A DNA stretch of 64,000 nucleotides from Melampsora larici-populina 98AG31 (lineage: Eukaryota > Basidiomycota > Pucciniomycetes > Pucciniales > Melampsoraceae), in contig NW_006768768.1 in NCBI RefSeq assembly GCF_000204055.1, positions 1,861,950 through 1,925,949 on the forward strand, in the 5' to 3' direction. This document shows positions 22,566-34,019 of this stretch, in pieces; positions within the stretch are counted from its first letter, which is position 1; each line of letters opens with the position of its first letter. Under the pieces are notes generated by a model. The model was not told the origin of the DNA and did not search any database. It was given only the letters and a program-made list of their open reading frames with translations. The translations under genes and the position numbers were made by a program.

Positions 22566-25008
22566 TCAAACATCACGAGTCATTCCAAGAATAGGAGCTT
22601 GAGTTCGATCTCTTTCTTGATCAGTATCATCCATATGATCAGTCGAACTCAAATCAATTAAATCAGTAATCGGATGATCAAGATGAGTTAAAGGATCCAC
22701 CAAGATAGCTTGGACTGGATCTTTGACTATTTCTCTCTTATCATCTCTTGTACTTTCAATATCCTCTGTTTACCAAAATCAAAAACCACAACTTAGAGTC
22801 AATAAAGGTGACCAAAGAGGGAGAAGGAAGAAAGAAACGTACCGATGAAACGATGAAAACATAATTCAACTGCATCTGCATGCCAGAAATGATCACAATG
22901 TTCTCCTTCATCCAACTTGTAATCTCGAATCAACCTAACACTCTTCTCGTTAGTTTTCAATCGATCAAGTAAAGGTTGAGCCAAAACCAAGAAATCTTGA
23001 CCACCGCTGTTTACCAAACCAAACCAAAATTAAGTTGATCAGTAAAAGATCAGATAAAGAGGAATTTGATGAGAGAAAGAGGTACGAAACTGGTAAAGAG
23101 CCAAAGGAGGGAATCGATCATCCCACCACCTTTCTACTTCTGGATCCAGAACACAACCACGAGTTGAAAACCCTTGATAACCAGTCCACCAAAAGATTCC
23201 AGCAGAGGAGACAGGACTAGGAGTGAATCTGAACATCTTTATCTTTCTTCTCAGTAACTAAAAAACCAAATCAAGTAAGTCAATCAAAGATCAAATTTAA
23301 ACAGAGAAAGACAGAAAGAACTGCTTACCCAATTAGCATCAGTCCAATTAAACAGATAAGCAAACATTTGATAACCAAAGAAACCAAAAAGATGACCAGG
23401 TAAATAATCCACAGCTAATCTCATGATCGGCATAAAATCCAAAACCCCAAAGACTCTTCTCCAAGTTCTCCATCTCATGGATTTTAACAATCCAAATGGA
23501 AATCCATTGGTCAATGGACCAGCATAAACGGCTGGGGCCATTGCAATAAAACATGAAAGTTTCGTCGATAGGGAGGGGACCATTCCTTGAGCTAATGAAC
23601 AGAACATCGTCGCATTTCCTTGTGAGTGTCCCATGAAGGCTAGTTTCGGATGACCAGTTTCGGTCAAGACGTGGGCTACTAGGGCTGGTAGATCATAGAG
23701 TGCTAGTTCTTTGATATTGTAATCTGAAATCAAAAAAAGACACAAAAAAGGAGTTCGTTCAAGTTATGATTCAAATCTTAAAGCAGGGAAAGCTTACCCC
23801 AGAATCGTGGATCGTTTCTTTTGAGTCTACGATGTCCCATATCAAAGACTCCACGATTATTACCCATATAAACTTGATAACCACTAAACGGATCAAAAGT
23901 CAAAAGTTAGAATCTCAGTCACTACACCAGCTCAAAGAAAGTTCCACAAAAGTCAAAGAAGAAAGACATACCCATGTTCAGCTAACCAAAAAGCAAGACT
24001 ACGTTCTTCCGAAGTCACAAAACTACCTGAACTTTGAAACAGACCATGTTGGATCAAAACCGGATACCCACCTTTCCCATCGGGTAAATGTATCTCAGGA
24101 CGATGTGGCACAATGACTTTCCAAACCTTTAGATAATATCCATCTAATGTTTCAACAGTTTGTTCTACAATCTTATAACCTGCACTTTCAGCATAATAAT
24201 GAACATCTTTGGTCACTCTTTCATTCTTCCATTTCTGATAATCGTCCCATACTCTTGGTTTAAACTTTGGAGTTTTGTCAAAGAGAACAGCAGATAGACT
24301 ATGAAATCCTCTGACCATCAAACCATAGGTAACAATAACCATTAAAAAACTATTCGAAACGATAGCAGAAACGGTTTGTAACATGAACAAACGGACTTGA
24401 CGTCTGAATGTTTGTTCTGGTAATGGACCACCTCTTGGAGTAGAAGGAAAGGTCACACCAGCCGTCGAACCGAAATGAGAAGGAAGTAAATCATAAGGTG
24501 GAGGAGGAGTTGAATGAGGATTAGGCGTATTTGTTTTAGAATCGAATCCTAATGGATCAGGACCGAAACGTTCTTCATTGAGTTGTGCAGATGATTTAGC
24601 TCGACTTGGTAAATGAGGTCTTGATCTTGTTGGTTGATCTGTAAACCGATCATCATGAGGAGGATGTAATAAATCTTCTGATGGTCTAATCATCTTGTTC
24701 GACAAATCTTCGTCTTCTTCAAAACTTGATTTGATAGGAGTAATTAAACCTTCGTATGGAGAAGGACCTGATAAGTAATGTAAGGTACGTAAGACCGTAG
24801 GATGAGATTGAAGATCGGGATGAGATTGATGGAAATTAGTGATGATATTAGTTAGATTGTTGGGCGATGCTTGGGTGGTGGTTTGGTTGGTGTTCGAAGT
24901 GGAAGTAGAAGTAGAAGTGGAATCTGATAAAGTAGAATTAGATGGTGATTTGATTAAACGACGATGTAATAGATTATTTGGATTACTTGAACTAGAAGAA
25001 GAAGTCAT
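22566..25008 (-). CDS. Membrane-anchored acid lipase / steryl ester hydrolase (TGL1/YEH-type)
   Basis: Six exons in phase (25008-23972, 23883-23798, 23723-23329, 23257-23091, 23006-22843, 22765-22566) give 682 residues. The first ~210 residues are Ser/Thr/Pro-rich; a hydrophobic segment (LQTVSAIVSNSFLMVIVTYG) follows as likely membrane anchor. The alpha/beta hydrolase of the acid-lipase family comes next: YPVLIQHGLFQSSGSFV (oxyanion), YMGNNRG, LAFMGHSQGNATMF (nucleophile Ser in GHSQG), LYHGGQDFLV (Asp) and EHCDHFWHADAVEL (His). The whole triad is present. Expected role: cleavage of sterol esters or triglyceride at lipid droplets or ER. The donor after exon 4 is GTTTCG, chosen because it alone restores the HGGQD motif. 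Confidence 0.88.
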
Positions 25009-26880
25009 CTTGGAATGTGATATCTCAAAAGTTTCTTTTAACGAATGAACAAGTTACAAAGACTGTTTGGATTTCTAATTTGTTAAGTTCTAAATTTTTT
25101 GATTTCTAATTTCTGATGAAGGGGAGAATCACTTTTCGATTCGAATGGCTTTATTAAGGTTTTCTAAATCAAGTAATCAAATTAAATTTTCAAACCTTCC
25201 TGCTCGCCTTTTCTTTTCTTTGCTTTTCTTTGGTTGGTGCTTTATTACAGTTTTCTTTCAGTCTAAATTCAAACAAACCATCTCATCATTTAAGCCATCT
25301 CTTTTTTTTTCCATTCTCAAGCCATCTCATTCGATATTAAGGAACAAATTGACACCGGTCCAAATGAAATTCCACGAAATGGGCCTTGGATTTGGAAACT
25401 TATTCGATCTTGGTTCACGCGAGGCGGTCGAGCTTCGTTAGCATCGTCCAATGAAGCTTGAAAGATGAAAATCAGGACCCTTGAAAGCTCCTGTTGAGGT
25501 TTGTATCGAGTATCCCGTCGTAAAGTGACGTAAACAAAATCAATCCAAATCCCGACCGTTTTCGGCACAAACCACACCAAGATAAATAACCAGGGTACAG
25601 GCCCCGTGCGCACAATCACGGAGCCGGTGTACTGTGGGTGTTGAGAGAGGCTCTTGTGAGTGGGACAAATGGCTATCGATCTTCATAGGTCTTGAGGTGT
25701 AATATTTGATAAAAACTGTTTGGCAAGGACTACTCGCCAACTTTTTGCCCTAAGTTGACCCACAGTTCCAACATTTTCCAAAACAAACACGTGAGCAAAG
25801 ATGGCAAACTCCAACTGCTTTGAGCACAAACACAGCTAAAATCCAAGGCCTAATGCCAACATTCTTTTGGCACAAACTCTAATACATAGAAGTTTTCCTG
25901 GGTCCCGAAAAACCACAAAGGCCAGAGGAACTGCAATGAAAGAAGAAGCGTTCTGTGGATGGCTCACAATGTGTTTGACAAGCCAGACCGGGTCTTTTTG
26001 TACAAAAAATTTTTCTGAGATGGTAAGAATTAAAACATTTTTTTCTGCAGCCACACACATGATAGCCTATACTGACTTTGTACACCGTTTTTTAAAAATG
26101 GGAACACACTGGTCAACAATTGAAATCACTTATAGATGTGGGAGGTGAATTATTTATCACTGAAATACCTTCTTTGAAAGAGAGAAACAAGGACACTGGA
26201 ATGCTCCTACTGATGTGTCTGAAGAAAAACCCAACATTTATGTGGTTACAATTTTCTTTTTGGTCAAATCCCCCCAATTTTTGATCAGATGCCTTGAATC
26301 CTAAGCTGGTTTTTTTTATTTTCAAGTCAGAAATCTGACTTCCTCATTGAATGCCTCTAAGCCCTGTGTCCGGTGGAAAATCCTTGAGACCCAATGAAAA
26401 GCCCTGCAATTCTCTGTGGGTGACTGATGATCAGGTCACACCCATCCACTCACTACAACAAGTGTCAAACATTTTATGTTTGATATAAACCGCACAAAAA
26501 TATATCTTGGGATCCAATTTCAAGATTAATTGAATGTAAGGATATTTCTAAATGAAATGAAAGGAATAAGAAAAATATTAAGATTAATCTTCATATTTGT
26601 GACCGGGTATTGGTCAATCGGCTTGCCAATCTTCAGTGTATTGATTGATCAAAATTTCCAGTTTGATTCATTGAAACATATCTCAAATACCTGATGGAAA
26701 TGAATGGCATCAATTGTTGACTGTGTAAACTAACAAAATTTCAAGGTCAAGAAAGTGAACATACCTATAGAGTCTGGAGAAGGATGTGATGTGAAATTTT
26801 GAAAACTGTGTTTCCGAATCACAAGGTATAAATGTTGGATGATTGAAGTTTTGAATGAGTGCTAAGTATGCTTTTCAAAT
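25009..26880. other. Intergenic, repeat-rich
   Basis: 25009-25140 is the likely promoter of the lipase (divergent from here). The rest has short frames of no recognisable similarity and looks like decayed repeats. Confidence 0.4.
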
Positions 26881-26893
26881 CATGATGATGCTA

Positions 26894-27668
26894 ACTTAAG
26901 TAAGTCCCTCTCAGAGAAACAAGTAGTCAAGAGAGGGACTTATACCTTATTATATCACAATTTTGGTGTATGAGCCGGAAAACTTTGGCTGGGCACTTTT
27001 CCAATCCTCCGTATCTCTGTAGCCTGCATATAAATATCCTCTGCGCCTGATAATCCTACACACACACACACATCTTTTCAAATCCCTTCTCTGCACCCAG
27101 GAAAGCCCTTAAAAACAGACTTGAAGAATTGGTTTTTGTGTAATGTCTCAGCGTGTTTGGTGTGAACTTTTGACAGTTGGTCAGATTTTTGCACAACTTT
27201 AGTGTTTTTTGCAAACTTCACAAATGCATTGCTCCATGAGTTCTGCACTGCCAACATAGATGCCTCGGGTTGCGGAATCCGAGGCATCATCGGAGGTAAA
27301 ACCTCGGACAAGGTCTGTCCAAGGTTTTTGTCCGAGGTAATCTTCTGCGCTGGGAATTGCCTCGGATCAAAACCTTGGACAGCTTCTGTCAGAGGTTGGT
27401 AATCCGATAATACCTCGGATTTTTCAATCCGAGGTAAATATGTTGGCGGTGCTGGATCAAATTATGAATACACTACATATACGTGTGTAGAGTAAGTGGG
27501 CACATAGCTCCTTTCTTTGGTCCCAAAGACATTGGTTTGCAGGATACACAGATATGGAGTGTTGAAAGAGTCCCCAGCCAAATTTTTCCGGCTCATGAAC
27601 CCAAATTGTTGTATAAGGTATAAGTCCCTCTCTCAACTACTTGTTTGTGCAAGAGGGACTTAGTTAAG
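26894..27668. mobile_element. Inverted-repeat element with ~130-bp arms, nesting a smaller one
   Basis: The left arm (26894-27030) begins CTTAAGTAAGTCCCTC and includes AACAAGTAGT, GAGAGGGACTTATACC and TGAGCCGGAAAA. The right arm (27540-27668) is its reverse complement with scattered differences. Each arm also has its own hairpin (AGTCCCTCTC...GAGAGGGACT). No transposase. The element resembles a foldback or MULE-type MITE. It contains the element at 27244-27452. Confidence 0.75.
27244..27452. mobile_element. CCTCGGA-family MITE, copy 1
   Basis: Ends GCACTGCCAACATAGATGCC and, as reverse complement at the right, GCACCGCCAACATATTTACC are inverted repeats. The interior is made of alternating CCTCGGA and TCCGAGG blocks able to fold several ways. 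A partial relative lies near 28460-28525 and another at 55545-55665. Confidence 0.7.
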
Positions 27669-29233
27669 TGAGATGATGGTGGTATATTTAACTAGAGTAT
27701 GTACTACAACTAGTACAATGTTGTACTGTGTAAGCACAGATCTTGAAAATCTGGATCCCAAAACCCTACTTAGATGCATGCAGCAATACTCTTGGATTCC
27801 CAACATTTTTCATTGGAAGCTGTTTTGCCAAAAATCTCCAAGAAAAAACCCTAAACCCAACCATCTCTATCAGAAATAACTGAAATTTGGAAGCCCACAA
27901 AAACCTGACTTGTTCCATCAGGCAGGCTAGTAGGAGGTTTCCAAGTTCCTGGGAAAAAGTTTTCAGGATAATGATATGGACAAGATAGAGACATTTTATT
28001 TGCTTGCTTTTGAAGAAGAATAATGTTATGAGCAACACACAAACACGACTCTGTGTGTTGCAATACGAACCCTAGGAAAAGCATGCTGGGATCTGCCACT
28101 GTGTCATATCAACACCATTGCAGTGTTGTGATGAGCAGTTTTTGTGGTAAATCAGTCTCCTCAAATATATATGCAGCAACCAAATTAGGGCAGTACAAAC
28201 AACATTGTGGCATTAACTGTCACACAAGTTAATAGCACTATAATTGTGCTAGTTTTTTACCTTACAGGGTTCAAATGAATCTAAAGATTCAAGACAAATT
28301 ATCCTTTCAGATGTGTCTATTTCATTATATGTTCCTTGCTTTTTTTGTTGGTGTCAAAGAATTATAGGCAAGAGACAAGTTATTTCCCTCAGACCATGTG
28401 TACAAGGAATTAAACCAAGGCTTTTTCTGCCCCCAGAAATTGTCTTGGATCAAATACTCAGATGCCGCGTCCAAGTCTATTGCCTTCTCAGGATACCTCA
28501 GATTTTCCAATCCGTGGCATCTTTGTTGGCAGTGCATGTGTAGGATGAACAATGTATAATTCATCTTTGTTCTAGACTTCTTAGTGGTATCCTACCACAT
28601 TTTTATAGAATACCAATCCTACACATTATGGGACCCGCATCTTAAATGATTGCGGTTTGTGGGTGGTCCCAAAGGTAAGCAAATATAGAGAGGATAGGTC
28701 CTACCAACCTCTCTTTCCTTACCCTTGGGACGAGAAAACCCCCTGAAAAGAAGAGGACTTCTCAACCCGGGTGGTTGGCGGGCTTTTTAAAGCTATGAGA
28801 TCCAGAATAGGGGATTTGTAGGATCTTCAGAGTGCGGACTACTAAGAGAGACCAGAGTGGTGATATGGAGAGGAAGGAAATTATCATTATGTACCTCTCT
28901 CCATCACTCTGTACATTTACTCGGAAGCCCTGTGACACTTGAGTACTAGCTGTCACAGTCATCCCCTTTACGGAAAATGGAATTTTGTGTATTTACCTCC
29001 ACAGGCTCTAGGAACAAGGGCAATTTTCCTGTCATCTGAAACAAAAGGTATGCAGGGACTTTGTACATTTTCAAGGCTGTGGACCTTTCTGGCATCACAA
29101 CTTGGGTATGAATGGTACAAACGGCGCTTCGTCGTAGGCTCTCATCCAAGGCGCATCCTTATGAGTGACAAGCAACTATCTATTTCATTTTCACATTTGT
29201 ATTGATCCAGCAATGTCATAAATACAAATCAAA
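27669..29233. repeat. Repeat relics and a hairpin, no gene
   Basis: 28460-28525 holds a remnant of the CCTCGGA family ending in TTGTTGGCAGTGC. 28674-28732 is a long hairpin (AAGGTAAG and GAGAGG paired with CCTCTC and CTTACC). Short frames here lack known similarity. Confidence 0.45.
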
Positions 29234-29806
29234 TCAAGAGAAAGGAAAGCGACGGCAAAGTGGGCAGGAAATGTGAAGGGTACACCGTGCCATCTTTGTT
29301 AGGCATTTCTCATGGAACCAATGAGACTGGTGACACGTAAGTTGAAGGTACCGCTCACCGGTTATGAACGCCTCATAACAAATTGGACACTCCCTCTGTT
29401 CCTCTTCGCCTGAGTCTGGCTTAGATTCAACTATATGTGAACATTCAGTCATCAGACGTACGAAGGTGTAGAGAGCCCACCATTCTGTTGACCCAGCAGG
29501 CGGAAGATAATGAATTATAGATAGTTCTAGATGAAAGGTTTCGGATAGCGTGTTAAGACGATCGAGAACTAAGCCGTTGTTGTTGATCAAGCTATGCCAT
29601 AAGGAAATGTAGTTCTTTTCCCAATCATCGTGTTTCTCAATATCTAACATCATTGCCTCTGCCGCGCACAGGTTGAGGATAGAGGCAGGTAAGAGGCGGG
29701 CTTGAAGGCCTGGGGGTGTGGGTATCTGGTCCATTTGGCTTTGGAGGCTTTGTATGAGATGTAAAAGTTTTGAGTAAGTCACGCTAGGTTTCGGTGATTG
29801 CGACAT
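29234..29806 (-). CDS. RING-H2 finger protein, family member 1
   Basis: ATG at 29806, single exon, 190 residues. Residues 1-130 form the family's helical N-terminal domain with the shared motif TEWWALYTFVRLMTECSHIV. The C-terminal RING has C140, C143, C158, H162, H165, C168, C181 and C184 (C-x2-C...C-x3-H-x2-H-x2-C...C-x2-C), the RING-H2 ligand set. Such proteins are usually E3 ubiquitin ligases; the N-terminal part would then select the substrate. Three more members lie in this window. Location in the cell not predictable; no signal peptide. Confidence 0.85.
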   Translation of the reverse strand: MSQSPKPSVTYSKLLHLIQSLQSQMDQIPTPPGLQARLLPASILNLCAAEAMMLDIEKHDDWEKNYISLWHSLINNNGLVLDRLNTLSETFHLELSIIHYLPPAGSTEWWALYTFVRLMTECSHIVESKPDSGEEEQRECPICYEAFITGERYLQLTCHQSHWFHEKCLTKMARCTLHISCPLCRRFPFS

Positions 29807-29920
29807 CTTGAGCAGTAGATAGGGCGAGTGTGTATACGATGCGTTGAAGACTGGTTTTTCTGGAGGATCTTGAAGAATGAATTTTAGAGTAAGGATGAAG
29901 TCTTGTGTACTACTTCTCCT

Positions 29921-29950
29921 GGCTTTATATGATAACCAATCAGCACTCGA
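29921..29950 (-). promoter_or_regulatory. TATA box and CCAAT region of RING gene 1
   Basis: Minus strand ATATAAAGCC at about 29930-29921, ~120 bp before the ATG, with GATTGG (CCAAT complement) just upstream. RING genes 3 and 4 have a TATA at the same distance. Confidence 0.5.
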
Positions 29951-31066
29951 TGGATGTCTCAGCAGTTCATCCTTCTTCCATGCTGGCAGCCATTTTTAAA
30001 AGTCCATATGTGGAAATTGATAACTTTTTATCTTCCTTTGATCTTCAAAAGCTACGGCTTTGAGTCTTCTCAGGCTTCACCGCTCTTTGCTCGAGAAGGC
30101 TTCAGGCTCAGCAAATTACTGATCCAACGAAAAGCGTTTGCGTGTCTTAGATGCTGATTCTGACAAAGTCTACAAACAATGTTGCAACTGCTCATCTCAA
30201 ATGTTTAATGTTTGGGAAACTACTCGGTACATAAAACAAAAAATATCTTTTACCAACGGCAAATAACAAAGGGGTGTCCTAGATTCGTATGTATTAGATC
30301 TCCTGAATGGATTCTGAATCAAGGTAAGAGGAATTCATCACGAGGATTGAAAGTCAATCAGCGTGCTCAGTCGACTGTCCGCGGTTCCTTCACATAGTCC
30401 GAGACATTGAGATGATAATGCTTCAGCCACTCTTCACTTGTTTATGTCTGATCCTCAGTCTCAATCAGCGAGGGGAGCAACATGTAGAAATTTATGTTAG
30501 GTGTAAGAAACCTTGATTGACAGCTTATTGGGTCAAGGCACAAGGGCTGAAATCCCTTAAATATTCTTGAACACACATTTGTCGACTTACTCTTGGGAAT
30601 CTATGGAGTGCCTATGCATGGCGCTGTTGCTTCGCCACCTGGGCTGCAAAAATCACGGGTGCCGTGCTATTTGCTGCCAATCTGAATCTATAGCCTGCAC
30701 TTTTCATGAGTTACGCTATCCGCCGATGGGACCGGGTCACCAAACATACAGCTATGCCACACTTTCCCTTCAGCATATCACCAAACCATGGCATACCACT
30801 ACAGTCATTCACAAAAAAACGGTGATTGATCTCACGGGACATAGAAAGACCCGTGATTCAAACAACCCTTTCTCCTGAGGTATAAAGGTAGGGATTTGCC
30901 AAATTTATTTCTAACTCTCATTGACTACAATACATCATAGTCTTCAACCAGAGTCTGTCCTCTAAATGGGTGAGGAAACTCACAAATAAAGCCAATGAAA
31001 CTTCAACTGCTTCTCACCCGAGCTCTTCACATAAGAGGTCACCCCCACAGCTGAAATTACAACTAC
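29951..31066. other. Intergenic, with a doubtful small Cys-rich ORF
   Basis: ATG at 30603 opens ~91 codons to 30878 with seven cysteines (MECLCMALLLRHLGCKNHGC...). The start is not a convincing signal peptide and there is no known family, so I do not call it a gene. The rest holds nothing supported. Confidence 0.3.
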
Positions 31067-31640
31067 TCACCCACTGACCGGTGCTGAGGTGATGGATACA
31101 TCGTCAGCTCGATAGAATGAGCAAGAGGATTTGTTGAACACGAGTATGAAACCATCATCGCAGATTGAAGAAACTGAGAGAAGCGGTTCTTGAAGCGCTG
31201 GAACAAGTAGAGTACGGTGATGGTGATCATTTCCATTCATAGGTAAGACAGTTGTTCCAGAGTGAGTAGCTTTAATAGATGATGAGTCGGCTAATTGGAT
31301 GACTTTCTTCGAGTTTTCAAGACCGGTGATAGATGATTCATGTGGCGTCATTGAAAGCGAACAACCTGAGTCAATATTCCAATCGGACACGTTCACAGCT
31401 TTGGCGGAGACAACTTTAGCGGATTTGACTTGAACGAAGTTTTCTTCGTTGACTGATTCTTCTTCATCATCGCTAAAGTCGAGAGTAAGCACCGAAGTCT
31501 TACCAGCTTTGGTAGTGAAACGAGAGGAGTTGTTTGACGCTCGAGATGATACACCCCTTCGAGAAGAAGTGGAGGACGGTCGACCTTCATCCGTTTCTTT
31601 TATCCAACAGTTCGCAACCTCTACACCTATCGTTGGGGCC
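31067..31640 (-). pseudogene. Ty1/copia gag-protease fragment
   Basis: Minus frame starts at the last part of a gag zinc knuckle (EVANCWIKETDEGRP), passes an acidic spacer and reaches the copia protease site NVSDWNIDSGCSLSMTP (Asp-Ser-Gly) and HRTLLVPALQEPLLSVSSIC typical of the pre-integrase part. It breaks off at 31071 (stop) and has no integrase or RT behind it. Truncated relic. Confidence 0.75.
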
Positions 31641-31808
31641 AAGGAGCGGTCTCGTGGAAGTCTCGCAAGCAATCGACGGTCTCTCTCTCAAGTACAGAGG
31701 CCGAATATAAAGCGCTATCAGATTCAAGTCGTGAGGGTATCTGGCTAAAGAACCTATTGTCTGAACTCCACATCAATGCGCCGTCAGCTATCCCTCTTCA
31801 TGGGACAA
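31641..31808 (+). pseudogene. Ty1/copia RNase H fragment, opposite strand
   Basis: Plus frame reads SWKSRKQSTVSLSSTEAEYK then LSDSSREGIWLKNLLSELHI, the signature C-terminal RNase H of copia pol. It runs into the N gap. Its strand is opposite to the adjoining protease piece. Confidence 0.8.
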
Positions 31809-31908
31809 NNNNNNNNNNNNNNNNNNNNNNNNNNNNNNNNNNNNNNNNNNNNNNNNNNNNNNNNNNNNNNNNNNNNNNNNNNNNNNNNNNNNNNNNNNNN
31901 NNNNNNNN
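31809..31908. other. Assembly gap of 100 N
   Basis: Exactly 100 N, the usual placeholder for a gap of unknown length; order and orientation on the two sides depend on scaffolding. Confidence 0.99.
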
Positions 31909-34019
31909 CTTCTGTGAGAGCTTTCCAGGGTATCTAAGTTGTGATAGTGTTTGGACTGTGGACACAGGTGGTTTTCATATGATTTATGCATGAGATTTGG
32001 ATGAATGGGATGCAAAATACTAAAGAGGCCAAAGATCAAGGAGATTGAAATGGTTGCAATGAGACAAAGACTGAGTACAATACAAGGGTTGCAAAGAAGA
32101 GGATGTGAATGATCTCATTCTACACCATATTATTGATCTCAACCTGCACTGAAAAATAATCCAATTTTTCCTTTGACATTGGGTTGAGCAATTACTTTTG
32201 AGTTTGAATTATTCCAATCCATGAATGCATGGACTGAAGTCTTTGTACAACTCACAAGCAATCTTCAAATCAAACAAGAAAGGAAACTCTGAGAATATCA
32301 GTTTTATGCACATGTAAATCTTCCACAACCAAGAGAGGCATAAAGACCAAGATAATGGACAGTCAAGGTCAAAGCTACCAGGAGGCCAAACCAGGATTGC
32401 TCAATCAAGAGAGCAATATTCAAAATTGGAAAGAGTGAAATTCTGACTATGTGTTAACTGGTCAGTTATAAGCATGTACTGTGAGGAAAAAATGAAAGGA
32501 GTTTCACTTGCACAGAAGAGAAAAAGCTGATATAAAGTGCAAAAAAATGTTCATCAGCAAGATAAGAATGCAATCATCACAAAAAATCACCTACAAAGAC
32601 GAGACAGAGGTCATCAGATGTGTTTGCTTCATGGAAAGGATAGAAGCACATCAAAATTGCATGGAAAAGATCCCCATACAAAAGTCGGTAATATGAAGTT
32701 TTTCAAGTGCATTGAAAATAGCCAAAGTTCATTCCTTGTGAAAACAGAGGAATAAGAGTAGTAAAGTAGACAAAAATGGACAGTTTCATTACAGTTGTCT
32801 TCAAACAAAGTTGAGTTTGATTGTTTGATTTCGTGTTGTTTGGTGATGTTGGAATCGTGAATCCATGCACCTTTTGGACCGACTCAAGTGAAGTACAGTT
32901 GTTAGACGTCATTTGAATTCACAAACAAGCATTGGGACTGGTGATGAGGGGTGATCACAGAAGAAAGTATACGTTCTGGCGAGCAATTTGACAATACAAT
33001 GGCAAAAGTACTCATAAGTGAAATTGGTCAGTTCCAGACTGCATTCAACAGTTGTTCAATCATAAAAGAATGGCCGAAGACAAGGAACAGGGCAAAGATA
33101 AGCAACCTATGTAGACTTGGGTCATTGACCTTCGACTCTGGATCAGTAGGCTGCAAGTGTGTGTACCGGGGTCGGCGTGCTCGCCTTGTCGACTATCACT
33201 TGCCAATGCAGTACATACTCACAGCATTTTTTCGGTTATACTCCGAGTAATGCTGCCACAATGAACAAACAATATGGATGGACATCACCTCCGTGCTATG
33301 ATTGTACCAACGCGTCTCTCGCGCCGTCGCGCATACGCTGACCCACACGCCTAGGCGAGCTCGCAGCCGAGGATTAGGACTTGAGAAGCGAACTGAGCAT
33401 CTCTAGGTCTGCAACATCGTCACCTCTTCGTAATTCTTCGAAAAACGTTGAATTGTCAGAACTCCATATGCCTCACAATATTAGAGTGAGAGGTACACAT
33501 CAAAACAATGAGAGGCCATTTCCAAATAAACAGGTGCTGCAATCGCATCCGGCTTGACAGTCCAAGTCTATAATTTCGGAAGGAGCGTTTCAATAGCTGA
33601 GCTCGAGGTACTACTTCCTACCGCCGACCCAAATAGCGACAGTTTCGATGTGGACTACCTTGAAGAATCCAGCAAATCATTCTTAGCTGGCCCTTTAGGC
33701 GTGTCTTTTGCTGGATTGCAACAATGCCCGGTCAATAACCTAATCCTCTATATCCGCTTCTGCTCATCCCATGCAAATAGTAGAACTTCTATCAAGTATT
33801 CCCTTCATCTTCATCAATTTTGATCCTGAACGCCGTTGGAGAAGACAGCCTACTTCAGCCTCAGGACAGTCACCTACATGCCTTATAAAGACTGACCTTC
33901 TCAGAAGCCGACATCCCCCAATCATTCACCCCCAGCCTCTACCTCCTATATTCTTTTGCTAATCTGTCATCTCTTCTCGAGAAATCTGTTTTATTTTAAC
34001 TTTAGGCCTAGCTATCGTG
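31909..34019. other. Intergenic region upstream of the hydrolase gene
   Basis: 31909-33540 shows no supported gene. At 33554-33823 a plus frame without ATG (AELEVLLPTADPNSDSFDVD, FLAGPLGVSFAGLQQ) has convincing composition and could be an exon or gene fragment; not recognised. The 33840-34015 stretch is pyrimidine-rich, probably promoter and leader of the next gene. Confidence 0.35.

Noticed and set aside
30603..30878. Cys-rich small ORF as a secreted effector candidate
   Set aside because: No convincing signal peptide, no splice or promoter evidence, lies in a repeat-rich stretch.
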